The position numbers and the translations under genes were made by a program. The notes beneath the pieces were generated by a model, which ran no database searches, was not told the origin of the DNA, and saw only the letters and a list, made by a program, of their open reading frames with translations. From Pyropia yezoensis (Eukaryota; Rhodophyta; Bangiophyceae; Bangiales; Bangiaceae): a DNA stretch of 64,000 nucleotides. Shown here one piece after another: positions 50,997-63,000 of the stretch; within the stretch, counting starts at the first letter, position 1; every line of letters begins with the position of its first letter. The stretch spans positions 11,585,777 to 11,649,776 of the forward strand of contig CM020619.1 in NCBI GenBank assembly GCA_009829735.1. The letters are read 5' to 3'.

Positions 50997-53925
50997 TTAA
51001 CTGACAAACGCCGTGACCACTCTCGCCTCTCCCCATAGCGACATCCACGCGTGGCTAAGTCCTCGTGGCTCAGCGTCACCGCCGCCGCCGCCGCCGCCCA
51101 GACCAGGCGACGTACAAGCGGCCGCCGTGGCCGCGGCAGTGGCGTCAAGCACCCCCATGCCCTCCCGCATAGACTGCATACCAAACAGGAAGGGCGAGGA
51201 GGAGGCGGGGTGCGGCGCGCGCGCCCAGGCCACCACCCCGCACCCCACGACGCGCACGCGGCGCGCACCACCGCCGATACGCGGCGGCCACACTCGGCCG
51301 GCCCCGGCGCGGCTGCTTCTCGGCCGGTGTGACTCTCCAAGCACACGGCGGCAACGGGCAGAGGCAGCAGCAGCGACAGCGGTACCCGCAGCCGCAGGGG
51401 CGCCGCGCAGGCAGCGGCAGCAGCAGCGGCAGCGGCAGCAGGCAACCGGCAATGGCGGTGGATGCGGAGGTGGCGGCGGCAGCATCGGTCAGCAGGCTGG
51501 GGGGGGGCGCTGGTGTCGCCCGCATCAACGCGGCCAGCGCCGTCTCCACTGCCCGAAATATCGCAGCCGCCGCCGCCGCTGCCGCTGGCCAGCCCGTTGC
51601 CATAGTCCCATCCACCCACCCCACGATCCCCTGCGGCAGCGGCGGCGGCGGCGGCAGCGTCACGCACCCGCAGATGCAGAAAAGGTCAGGCGAAGCTCGG
51701 CGGCCGGTGAGCCACGCGGTGAAGAGGTCGCGGGTGACGAGGGGGGATCCCCGTGGGCGGGGGGACCGTCGCCTAATGGATGGCGAGGGGGGTGGGGGGA
51801 GGAATTCCCCGTGCGCGAGGGCGCCGGCCCGCCGTCGGCCGCCGCCGCCGCGGCGGCCGCTGTCGCCGCCGCGGCGGCCGCCGCCGCCGCCGCGGCTGCC
51901 GCGTCTGCGCCAGCCGCCGCACCCCCCTCTGCCGCCGCCACCGCCGCCGCCGCCCGGCCGTGGCGGCTGCCCGTGGACCGGCGCGTCAAGAGGCGGTTGA
52001 ACACGGACCGCCCCCCCCCCCCGCCCCCGCCACGGCCGGCGCCCCCCCCCGCGCCCCCACCGCCTCCGCCACCCCCACCCCACCCCCACCGCCGCGGGGC
52101 TCGCCGCCCGCAGAGGTGGTCCGCGGCGGGTGGGGGTGCAGCCACCAGCGGGCGGCGCCCGATGGGGGCGGCGGCGAGGGGGGGGGCGCCCCCGCCGTCT
52201 CCGTCGACGAGGGGGGGGGCGCCCCCGCCGTCTCCGTCGACGAGGGGGGGGGGCGGCGGCGGCGGCGGTGGTGGGGGGGGGGGGTGGGGGGTCGGGAAGG
52301 GGTGTCCGTGCCGCCGCCGCCGCCGGCGGGGGCGCCTGTCCCGCCGCCACCCCCACCCCCCCCCGACGGCGCCGCCGTCAGCGGCGGCGGCGGCGTGCGC
52401 GGCCGCCCCGCGGCGGCGGGGGCGGCGGCGGCCAATGCCCGCGCGGCCGCTCGCGGGGGCGCAAAGCGGCCGCCCGCGAGGGCGCAAAACGGCCGCCCCC
52501 GCGGCCCGGCGGGGCCCCCCCGGCCGGGCTGCTGCCGCTGCCGGCGCTCGCGGCGGCAGCGGCGGCGGCGGCCGCCGCCGCCTCCCCGGCCAAGGGGGAC
52601 GCCGCCGACCGCCGTGGCGGGGAGGCCGCGGCGGGGGGGGTGACAGCGCCGCCGTCTGCCCCCGCGGCCGTGCCGTCGGCGGGCGCCGCCGACGGCGCGG
52701 CTGCGCCCCACTCGACAGCGGCAGCGGCAGCGGCGGCAGCGGCGGGCGCGCCGCCCCCACCCGCGCGGCAGTTGTCCCCGTCCGCGCCGGGGCGGCCGCC
52801 GCCGCCACCACCCTGCCGCCACCCGCCAATATCGCTCCGCCGCCCGCCACTATCGCTCCGCCGTCCGCCACTATCGCTCCGCCGTCCGCCACTATCCCTC
52901 CGCCGCCCGCCACTGTCGCTCCGCCGCCCGCCACTGTCGCTCCGCCGTCCGCCACTGTCGCTGCGGCGCCCCCCCCCCCCTCCGACGCCGCCGCCGCCGC
53001 CGCCGGTGTTGCTGCAGCGGCGGCGGCCACGCCCGTCGGCCGGCCCGCCGGCGCCGTCGCGGCCGTCGCGGCCGTCGTGGTCAGCCGCCGCCGCCGCCGC
53101 CGCGTCGCCCCCCCCCCCGCGTCGGGGCGGCCGTCAGTGAGCCGCCGCCACGGCCGCGGGGCGGCGTCGGCGGCGGCGGCCGCCACGGCCGGCACTGACA
53201 GGCCGTCGGGGCCCGCCGAGCGGTGCTCCCCCCCCCCCCCACCGCCACCACCCCCGTCACCACCGCCGCCGCCGCCGCCATCACCACCCCCCCGGCCCGT
53301 TGCCGCGGCCACCGCCGCCGCCGCTGCCGCCGCCGCGGCCTCTGCCTCGGCCGCCGCCGCCGCCGCCGCCGCCACCGCCGCGGCCGCCGCGGACGCCCCC
53401 CCCCCATCCCCCACGGCCACGGCCACCACCACCGGCCGCGGCGGCGGCCACCTTGGCCGCCGCCGACGACGAGGACCCCCCCGGCCACCACCGCCACCGC
53501 CGAGGCCGGCGCGGCCGCGGCGGCCGTGCCCCCCCCCACCCGCCCCCCCGCCGCCGCCGCCAGCCGCCGCCGCCCCGCGGCGGGCAACGGGCAGGGACGT
53601 GCACGACGCGAGGCCCGACGCGACGCGCGCCGACCCCGCGTCCCGGACGTGGCGCCACCGGCCGGGCGCGTCGGCGCCGTGGATGTGCGCCGTGATGGTC
53701 TGCTTTTGGCGGTTGAGCTGTGGGGGTGCCGCCCACGGGGGGGGGGGGGGGGGGGAAGGGGGGAGGGCAGTCCACAGCGCGACAGGACGGCCGGCGGGCG
53801 CACCCAACAAAGGACAGAGACACGCAACATCAGGGAGCTCGGTGGTCAGTGGGCTGTCGCGGCAGCGTTGGGGGGTGCTCGATGGTCTGGTGGGTCACCC
53901 GGCGCCGCCCGCCGACGGCGGCGGC

Positions 53926-53957
<32 letters not shown>

Positions 53958-54905
53958 CTCTTCCCCCTCCCCTCCCCCCTCCCCACCGGCCGCTATCCCC
54001 GCCCGCGGGCGCCGACGATAACGGCGATGCCGGCGACGGCGGCGTGGCACCGCTGCTCCCCCCCTCCCCCCCCCCTCTCTCCCTCCCCACAGTGCTCTCC
54101 CTCCCTCCCCCCCCACCGCATCCCGCCGCCACCCTCCTACCGCATCCCCCCCCCCACGGTCCCGCCTCGTCCGCGTCCGTACCTCTAGGTTGCGCCTCGC
54201 AGCCGCGACCCGGGCGTCCCCCCCCCCACACCCCCCACCCCCCCTCCCCCCCCCCACCGCCCGTGCCCTCAAACGCGCGGATCGCGTCGCCGTACGCGGC
54301 GGCCGCCTCGGCCAGCCGCCGCTGGCAGTCGAGCACCACCCCCAGGTCCAGCAGCGTCTCCCTCGTCGCCACCGCCATGGCCGCCGACCGGCCCGGCATG
54401 CCGCCGCCGCCCGGCGGGGGCGGCCCCCCCCCCTTGGCCGCCACCACCCCCGCGGCCGCACCACCGCCCCCACCCCCACCGCCGCCGCCGCCCCCACCAC
54501 CGCCGCCGGCCGCCGCGGCGTCCGCGGCGGTCGCGTCGTGCGCCCCCCACCCGCCGCCGCCCTTGCCGCGCCCCCCCGGGCCGCCACCGCCGCCACCCCC
54601 CCCCCCGCCGCCGGCATCCCCCCCCGCCCCCCCCCCCCCCCACCACCACCCCCCACCCCCAGCCCGCCACAGCCCGGCGCCGCGCCCAGCAGCCGCAGCG
54701 CCTCGCGGAGGTGCCGCTCCGCCCGCCGCATCTTGCCATCCCGCGACAGCGCCGCCGCGTGCGCCCGGTGCGCCGCCGCCGCCGCCGGGGAGGTTGGGCG
54801 GAGGGGGGCGGGACCGCAAGAAGGCAGGAAGAGAGGGGGGGGGTGGGACCAGGGGCTTCCGCCGCGACCCACCGACAGCGTCTTTGCGCGCTTTTGCACA
54901 CATGA
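50997..54905 (-). CDS. Multi-exon TPR-containing protein, Ala/Gly-rich
   Basis: Coherent pieces lie on the minus strand. A possible ATG near 54902 (MCAKARKDAVGGSRRKPLVP) comes first. TPR-like helices follow: HRAHAAALSRDGKMRRAERH with LREALRLLGA (54683-54790) and TLLDLGVVLDCQRRLAEAAA with AYGDAIRAFEG (54265-54366). An exon begins at 53717 after C19...CACAG (LNRQKQTITAHIHGADAPGR, SGLASCTSLPVARR). Ala/Gly-rich segments with a 7-residue repeat come next, then VTRDLFTAWLTGRRASPDLF near 51700, WVDGTMATGWPAAAAAAAAI, ALAALMRATPAPPP, and a C-terminus ending LSHAWMSLWGEARVVTAFVS-stop. Exon limits apart from 53717 are not resolved. TPRs mediate protein binding; the function is otherwise unknown. The gene is convergent with the transposase gene. 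Confidence 0.4.
52822..52968. repeat. Seven 21-bp coding minisatellite units
   Basis: CCCGCCACTATCGCTCCGCC-type units repeat seven times. On the minus strand they encode seven 7-residue units of the form GGGATVA/GGGAIVA, inside the TPR-protein gene. Confidence 0.85.
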
Positions 54906-55019
54906 CGTACCAGTCGCTGCCCTTCCCCGGAGTTCCCGACTCGTGTCGGTTGACCACAACTCGTGCTCCCGAAGAGAGTGCCCGCGTGCCAGACAGGTGC
55001 ACACGCTGAGATCAGCAGT

Positions 55020-55565
55020 CCGGTCTTAATTGTGTGCTCGTCCAATGGCAGGCCGCCATGAAAAACCAACTTCTGGAGAGCAGCGTCGAAAGCTCCCTGA
55101 CGCGGTCTGGAGGCTGCGGCGTTCCGAGCCCATTTCAGGCCTGGCTGGTGTCTGCGGCTGCGGCGTTCCTGCCAATTGGGGGCAGGGGCGCCCCCAGTGC
55201 CTCAGTTAGCAGATGGATCGGCCGGAAGCCGACCTGGGGAATCGTATCGTGCGGCGTTTGCACCCCATTCTAGAGGGCCACCCGGCGCGGTGCGGAGGTT
55301 TTTTCAGCGAATAAGTGGGTCACAGAGTGGCCCACCAGGAGCAACGGAGAGGCCTTCTTTTCGGGCCAGCGGGTGACACGTCCGGCGGGGAGATACAAAT
55401 CGCGAGCTTTTCCACGTGAGGCAAACGAGATGATTGGAATTCCCGGGCCTGGTGGCTGGAACGTTTTGCCTCAGTCCGACGTAGTGTCCGGACCACCCCC
55501 GCCCAGGCCAATGGAACAGTGTCTGAACAGACACCGCAAACGCCGCACGTTCTTGTCCGGGTATT
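55020..55565. other. Gap between TPR gene start and beta-propeller gene end
   Basis: Moderate GC, no supported frame. A 15-base duplication, GGCTGCGGCGTTCC, occurs around 55110 and 55156. The distal end includes the dispersed motif at 55538-55583. Confidence 0.4.
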
Positions 55566-57814
55566 TTATAGAAAAGCACGATACAGAGGAGCAGAGTCGA
55601 GCTTGTCCGTCAATTCGTACCCGCCGCCGAGCCGGTTCACCTGCACGCCGTCCAAGCTGACCGTCCACAGGTATTCGCCTGCAATGACGGCCGACTCGGA
55701 GATCGTGGACGGCCGGTTGCTGTTCGCCGCGTTCGGGTGCGTGATAAACGCGGCGAGGGTGAGGCCCCCCCGCCGCGCGTCGACGCGCAAGACCACGAGG
55801 CCCGTGTGCGGCGACAAGACGGACGTGTGCAGCGACGCCAGCACCAGTGACCGGGGCGCAAACCAGCCAAAGGAGTGGGGCCAGATGCGCGGCATCCAGT
55901 ACGAGTCGCGCCGCCCGACCGCGCCGGCCGGCTGCTGCCAGCTGGCCACCGCGGCCACCGCTGGCGCCGGCGGGGGGATCGCCGCCGGCGCGGTGGCGGT
56001 AGTGGCGGCGGCGGCGGTGATGGTGGCACCGGCACGGGGGTACCCGCCGCTGGCGGTGGCGGTGGTGTTGGTGGCGGCGGCGGCGGCGGCGGGGACACGG
56101 AAGAGGGTGGCAAGGGCGCCCTGCTGCTGTCCCCCCCCGGCGAGCGCCTGCCCAAGGCCGACCAACACCGTTGGCGAGAGGACGTGGAGGAAGCGGCTGT
56201 CGCCCGGCAGCGGCACCTCCCCAACGACCGCCAGCGCGGTCGGCACGGCAAGGGACACCGCGTTGATGACCGACGCGTCGCGCCGCCCCAGCCGAGTCAC
56301 CACGTACGCCGTGTCGCCCGCGTAGGCGACGGCTGTGGTGTCCCCGCCGCCGCGGAGTGGCCCCGCGAGGCCAACCTGCTCCAGCCTCGCGGGGCAGCCG
56401 CGGCACCGCCGGCGGACGGCCATGGCCGTGACGTATGCAAATCCGTTGCCCTGGTCCTCGCCGCCGCCGCCCAGCCCGGGCCCGTCGGTGCTACCCGCGG
56501 TGGCCAAAAACAGCACGCCCCCGCGCTCGGCAAGGGCGGCCGGCCCCGCGGTGACCACGCCCCCCACCACCCCCGACGCAACGTATGTCGGCGGCCCGCC
56601 GCCGCCGTCGGCCGGCATGCCAAACTTGTGCACCACCGTCGCGTGCACGTTGGCGCGGCTCACCCGGTCGTCGGCGACGTAGACGGCGGCGGCGGTAGCG
56701 AGGACGTTGCCGCGGCCGGACGCGACGGTCACGCCCCCCAGATCGGCAGACGAGGCGGCCGCCGCCCCCGCCGCCGCCCCCTCCCCGCGGGGCTCCCCAA
56801 TGGGGATCACCAGCGCGGTGACGGTGCCCGTGCCCATCCGCCCGTCCGCCGCGGGCGCGTACGTGCGCGTGCACGGCGCGACGGGCCCCACCGCGACGAC
56901 GGCCAGCTCCCCCCCCCACCCCCCCCCCTGGCGGCGGCGGCGGCGGCGGAGGGTGTAGGCCGGCACCCACTCCGCGTCCGCCCGCGCCGCCACCCACGCG
57001 CGCAGCTGCTCCTCCCGCCGAACGGTGCGGGGAAGCGCGGCCGCCGCGGCGGCAACGACGCTCGCGTGCAACGTCAGCCGCGCGTGGCCGCCCGCCGACG
57101 CGGCGGCGGTGACGGTGCCGCCCATGGTGAGGGTGGACGTGACGACCGGCGCCGCCGGCCGTGACACGTCCACCCGCGTGAGCGTGGTGCGGCCGGCGCC
57201 GCGGCCGTCGCCGCCCCAGAGTGTGTCGCCGAGGACGAGCAGCGACGCGCCGTCGCGGAGCAGGTGCGACGCGTAGTGCCCGAGGCGGACGGTGGCCAGA
57301 CGGGACACCCCCGCCCCGCCGCGGGTGATGCCCAGCACCTCGAGCGTGGTGCCGCGGCGGAGGTACCGCACCGCCCCGTCCCCGCTGATGGTGGTCGACG
57401 CCTGCGTAAAGTCCCCGTCGGCAGTGGGTGGGTTGGCCGCCGCCGCCGCCGCCGCCGACCGCGCCGCCGCCCCCCACCCGCCCCCGGTCGTGCCGCCCTC
57501 CTCCTGCCGGCTGGTCAGCCAGTTCAGCCGCCCGCGGCGGCACCGGCGGAAGCCACACGGGCCAACGGTCGCCGCGACGGCCGCGCGGTACGCCGCCGCC
57601 TGCGCGGCGCAGCTGGCAAACGGGCGGTTGGGGAGGTCACGGGTGTCGGGGGTAGGCGTCGGCCGGGGGGGGGGGGGGGGGGAGGCGGCCCGGCCTTGGC
57701 CACGGCCATGGCAGCGCCGGCGGCGGCGGTGGCGGCGGTGGCGGCGGCCGTGGCCGCGGCAGCCGCCGCGGCGGCGGCGGCGGCTACCACCCATCGGCGC
57801 GGGGGGCAAGCCAT
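55566..57814 (-). CDS. Secreted C-terminal beta-propeller protein (bacterial-type family)
   Basis: ATG 57814 opens an evident Ala-rich signal peptide (MACPPRRWVVAAAAA). The frame then changes at an 18-base C run (57682-57665) and continues ASCAAQAAAYRAAVAATVGP. About 600 residues of propeller follow: FTQASTTISGDGAVRYLRRG, LRDGASLLVLGDTLWGGDG, TTLTRVDVSRPAAPVVTSTL, NVLATAAAVYVADDR, TVVHKFGMPADGGG with TYVASGVVGGVV, GGVLFLATAGST, DTAYVVTRLGRRDASVINAV, VVGEVPLPGDSRFLHVLSPT with VLVGLGQAL, and ESAVIAGEYLWTVSLDGVQV. These fit the 'beta propeller domain' family of secreted proteins distantly related to WD40 (Pfam PF09826), known mainly from bacteria and archaea. The usual N-terminal Tyr-Ser-x-Thr-Asn block is weak. 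The last six residues and stop come from a dispersed 46-bp motif. Confidence 0.7.
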
Positions 57815-58224
57815 GGCGGAAGGGTGCAGAGGGCGGCGGGGGGGGGGGTGCGGGGGGGGAGCAGAGCAGAGTGGGGGGGCGGCCGTCGGCGTCACCACGC
57901 TGGTGGGGCGGCGGTACCGACGCTGCCGGTGGGCGGTGGGGCGGGAGGAGGGGGGGAGGGGGGGGCGGCGGTGCCCCCCGTAAGTACCCGTCCACCCTCG
58001 CCCATTCTCGACCAGTCTCGGCGGGTCGCCGCGGTAGTGGCGACGGCGGGGGGGCGGCGGCGGTGGAGGGGGCAGGGGGGGAAGGGCGGCTGGCAGGGGC
58101 GGCGGCGGCGCCAACAACGCCCGGGTACAGCGGCGTTGACGGCACGGGTGGCTGCGCGAGGGGGGGCGGCACGGCCCACCCCCCGCCGCCGCCAGCCGCC
58201 CGCCCACGGCGCACCCCCCACAAG

Positions 58225-58257
<33 letters not shown>

Positions 58258-60041
58258 CGACCTCCCCCCCCCCCCCCCCCCAGCGAGCACGCCGCCACCC
58301 CGCCCCGTGGACGCCACCCCCCACGGCACCAGCGGCGGCCGACCACGGACGGCACGGCCGGCGGGGCGGCGCGAGAGTGCCAGCAGGGGGGGAGCCGCCC
58401 TGGCGGCCGGCCGCGGCGCGGTGGCGCCGGCGCGGCGGCGCCGGCCGGTGGGCACTGGGCGGGGAGACGGGGGTGCGGGGGGGGGGGGGGGGGGGGGGGA
58501 GCACCCCTGCACGGATGGTCCATCGCCGCGCCACGGGCGCGGCGGGCGGCGGGCGGCGGGCGGCGGCACCGCCGCGGCGGGCGGCCAGTGGCAGGCGGGG
58601 CGCGCCGTTGCCGGCGCGCCCGCCTCGTCGCGCGTGCACCGGTGGCATTGGCGGGGGGGGGGGGGGGGGGGGGCCGCCGCCGTGACCCGCCGCCAGCCGC
58701 CGCGCTCACGCCCCCTACCGTCCGCCGCCGCCGCGGGCGGCGGCGGCGGGCGGCGGCGGAGGCGGCGGCGGCGGCGGTGGCGGCAGCGGTGGCGGCGGCG
58801 GCGGCTGCCGCCCGCCGCCGCGGCCGCGGCGCCGCGGCGCCGCGACCGGGGCGGGCGGCCGCGGCGGCGACGGGCCCCCCGGGCGGGGGCGCGCGCGGCC
58901 GTCTGGCCGCCCCCCCCCCCCCCCCCCCCCCCTTGCCACCTCTGGCCGGCCGCGCCGGCCGCCCCCAACCGCCGCCGCCGCCGCCGCCGCCGGCGGGCCC
59001 GCCGGCAGTGGCGGCCGACGGGGACCACGACGCCGCCGCGCGCCGCGCGGCGGGCGGCGTCGGCGGCCGCCGCGGGGGGGGGGGGGGGGTGCCGACACCC
59101 GCCGCGCGCCGCGTAGGCACCGCGGAGGCACGGGGCGGCCAAGACGGCAAGGCCGGCGGAGCGGTCGGCAAGGGCGGCCGAGCGGTCGGCAAGGGCGGCA
59201 AGGGGCGGCCAAGACGGCAGGGGCGGCAGGGGGCGGCCGGGCGGTCAAGGGCGCCACGGCCAGGGGCGAAGCGCGACCAAGTCGACGGGGGCGGGAGCTG
59301 GGCGTGTCGTCGGCCATGCGAGCAACAGCACCGAAACATGAAAGTCAAACCGACAACCCAGTTTCCGCGTCGCAAGACGATGCAACTGGCGTGCCTGGCT
59401 GCCCACCGTGAAACTGCAATTGGATGCAACAGCCAAAGTACGGTGTTGTTCGCCTCGCTCGGATAAGAAAGTTCAGCCTGCCCAAGTCCATGCGGAGAGC
59501 GCCACGCCTGCGGGGGCGCCCATTACAGCTGCCCGCTCTTTTCAGCTGCCCCCTCCCGCGCGCACGCGGCGGGTGCGCGTGCCGAGGGGGACCGCCGCCC
59601 GCGGCGGCGCTGCTCGCGCCCGTACCGACGCTGTGACCGCGCGGCGGGCCGCGTCGCCCGCGCCGCCACGTCCCCGCCATTGCCGCTGCCGACGTTGAGG
59701 GAGTACCGGTCGTACCGGCTTTTTTTTTTTTTTTTTTCGAGGGGGGGCGTGGAGAGAGGGTGTGTCTATTTTGTTCCCGCCGTTGCCCGTCTCCCGCTCT
59801 CCCGCCGGCGGCGGCGGGTGTCGTATGGTCCGCGGCGCCCCCCGCCGTGGGCAGTGCGTCGACGCGGCGGGCGGCGGTGGCGGCGGCGGGGGGTAGGGCG
59901 GCGGCGGTGTTTTGGTGGCCTCTTTGGCCGGGGGGGGGCTGGGGGGGGGAGCGTGGCGGCGGCGCCCTCGAGGTATACCGGCGGCGACAGCGGCGGTGCG
60001 CTGGTGGTGGTGGCGTCGGCCGCGGCGGCGGCGGCGGCACC
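57815..60041. other. Homopolymer-rich region between two genes
   Basis: Runs seen: C32 (58225-58256), C18 (58264-58281), G23 (58477-58499), G21 (58653-58673), C23 (58910-58932), G16 (59074-59089) and T18 near 59720. Frames are open on all sides but consist of Ala/Gly/Pro/Arg only. A CGGTCGGCAAGGGCGGC-type repeat lies at 59160-59240. A short balanced segment at 59330-59500 shows no domain. Confidence 0.5.
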
Positions 60042-63000
60042 ATGGCGGCGCCCGTCACGCCTGGCGCTGCCGCGTCGGCCCCGCCGGCGGTGGCCGCGGC
60101 GGCGGTGGGCCCCCCTGCCGGCGACGCGGGCGGCCCCATCGTTGGCGCCGGCACCGCCATGCCGTCGGTGCCGGTCGCCAAGCTCGTCCACGACTCGGTG
60201 CAGGCGGCGTACAAGGAGCTCCACGCGCTGCTCGACTCGTTGTCGGATAAGGTGCGTTGGGGTGCTGGAGAGGGGGTGCGGGGGGGGGAAGGGAGGGAGG
60301 GGGGGAGGGGGGATGCACGCGGTTGTGCTTGCTTGGGCTGAGCGGTGCGAGGAGGGGGGGGGCGCTGATCATGCGCGTGCTGGACCGCCCGACACGGTGT
60401 AGGGGCGTGGCGTTTTGGGGAGGGGGAGGGGGGAAGGGAGCTGGACGCACCGTACAGTGTCGTATGCTAACCCGTTGTGGGGGACTCTTGGCTGTCCACT
60501 GTCTTGGTCCTGTCGTGGCTCTGCTTTTTTTTTTTTTTCCGTGTTTCCCGCCGCGCAGACCAGTGACGCGCGCAAAGAGGCGGTCGTGGAGTACGCCCTC
60601 CGCACCCGCCACCGGCTGGTGCGCCTGCTCGTCGTTGTCCGCTGGTCCATGGACTATGGCGCGTCGACGGCGGCGGCGGCGGTCGCGGGCACCGCCGCGG
60701 GCGGCCACGTGCGGTCGCTCGAGGCGGCCGCGTCGGCGCTGTGGGGCGCGCACCACGCGGCGGCGGCGGTGCCGGCGCTGCCGCCGGCGCTCGCCGACGC
60801 GGCCGACGTGCTCGGCACGGGGCGGTACCACCGGCTGCCGGCGATTATGGGGAGCGTCCTCGGCATTGACATGGCGGTGGATGCGGCCGCCGATGGGCTG
60901 CCGGAAGGGGGGGGGGGGCGGGCGCGGGCGCGGCGGCGGGGGGGCGGGCGCTCCCGCGGCGGCTGCGGCGGCTCCCGGGGTCACGGCCGCGGCGGCGGCG
61001 GCAGCGTCGACGGGCGCCGCCGCGGGGACGGGCACGGCCGACGTGGAGAATGTGGAGGAGGACATTGATGCCATGCCCCCCGCGGCGCGCAAGCGCTACG
61101 TCCTCGGCCGCGTCGGCCGTGCAACCCGCGCGCTGCTGCGCGCGGCCAGCCCGCTGCCTGGCGGGCTGGCGGTGCTCGAGTGGTAGCCTGGCGGGGGCGA
61201 CGTGGGGGGACTGGGCAGCCCTCCCGCCGGCGCCGCCGCCCCTGCCGCTGACCCCGGCCCCCCCCCCGCCCCCGCCCGCGCCCCCGCCGTTGGCGGCGGC
61301 AGCGACGGCAGCAGCGGCAGCGGTGGGGGCGACCCCGATGCGGTCGCCGCGACGGTGACCGTCGGCCTCCCCGAGACGTGGACGGTGCGGCTGTCGCTGG
61401 ACGGGGTGGACCCGGACGCGTCACTCTTCCGTGTCCACGCGGTGGACGTGCTGGTGGACGGCTGCGTCGACGCGCCGGGGCCCTTCTCGCCCGTCGCGGC
61501 GTACGCGCGGACGCCGTCGGATGCGCGGGCGCGGCGGCCCGCGCCGTCGCGGGGGGGGGGGGGGGGGGGGTCCCGCGCCCGCCCGCTGCTGTCGCCGCAG
61601 CAGCAGTCGGTGCTGCGGCGGCTGCTGGATGACCGCATGCGGTGGGCCGCGACCGCGGCGTCAGCCAAGGCGGCGCCGGCACCGGTGCCGGCGGGTGGCG
61701 CACCGCCGGCAGGCGGCGGAAGCGACGGCAGTGTCCCCGCGGCGGCGGCCGGCGGCGGCGTCGCCAGTTCCCCGACTGCCACCGGGGCGGCTGTGGCCGA
61801 CCCCGCCGGCGGCGCCGGTGGCCCGGCGCCCGCCCAGGCGGTCTCCACCGCCCGCGCACGCGCCGCACTGGGCGCGCTCGCCGACGCCATGACCGGCGGC
61901 GTCGTCGCGCCGCTGCTCATGGCGCACATCCGGGGCCAGTCGGCGGCGCTCGCGGCGGGCGCCTGGTCGGGCGGCGCGCTGCGGGTGGGCACGGACACCC
62001 CCCCCGGGGCCCCCCCCGGCCCGCCCGCGTCCGTTTCACTCGACTACTGGCCCGCCCACCGCGAGCCCGGCCGCATCACCTTCACGGCCGTCCCGGTGGC
62101 CGCGTCCGACGTGGGCGCTTTTGTCGCGGCGCCGCCGCCCGCGCCGGGCCTGGGCCTGGCTGGCCTGGCCGCCGCCGACGGCGCGGCCACCGCCGCCGAT
62201 GCCGCCACCGCCCGCCTGGTGACGATCGTCCACGAGCCGCCCCTGCCCGGGGGGCACGCGTTCAAGCGGGCGGCGATGACGCTGCACCCGCGGCGGGTCA
62301 ACGTGGAGGCCCTCTTGCTGTCGACGATGCGCGCGCGGTCCGCCGCCCGGCTGGTCGCGCTCGCCGACGCGCTGTTGGTGGCGCGGCCGGGCTCCCCGTG
62401 GACGCCGCTGGTGCCGGCGCAGCTGCTCGTGTCGGCGGGGCCCGCGCTCGAGCCGGTCGACGGCGCGGGTGGCGGCGGCGGCGGCGGCACGGTGGACACC
62501 GTGCCGCTGCCACCGTCTGGCGCGACGCTGGTCATCCGCCTGCGGGGCGCCCACACGGGCCTGACGGTGCGGCCGTCGTGTCGGTCGGGGGGCATCCGGC
62601 TGCGCATCATTGGCGCGGCCGCCCTGGCTGTCCCGCCGTCGGTAGTGACGTCGGCGGGCGGCGCGTCGGGCGGCGCGGCGGCGGTGCCCGGCGTGGGCTC
62701 GTCCACCAACGCGCTCGCCGCAGACGCGGGGGTGTGGCAGGGGGAGCGCCACTTTGCGTCGGCCGCCGACGAGTACATAGCCGTTGCCGCGGCCGTGGCG
62801 GGCGTGCACCGGCGGCTGCAGCTGGAAGCGTCTGCGCGGGCGGTGTGCGCGCTGGATATCGGCGTGTCCCGCACGCTGCCGCCCGGCACCGCGTCGGTGG
62901 CGGCGTCGGCCGCGGCGGAGCTGACGGCGAGCCAGCTGGTGCCGCCGTTTGCCCCGCTCGAGCGCCGTGCCCCGCGGCGCTTCCTGACGCTCGCGCCCCC

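Noticed and set aside
51013..54021. A 1,002-residue plus-strand frame
   Set aside because: It is Pro/Arg/Ser low complexity opposite minus-strand exons with TPR motifs and a clear splice acceptor.
55566..59429. Reading the propeller frame as one 1,287-residue protein
   Set aside because: Upstream of about 57680 the frame is Pro/Arg/Ala low complexity; the signal peptide at 57814 in another frame is the better start.
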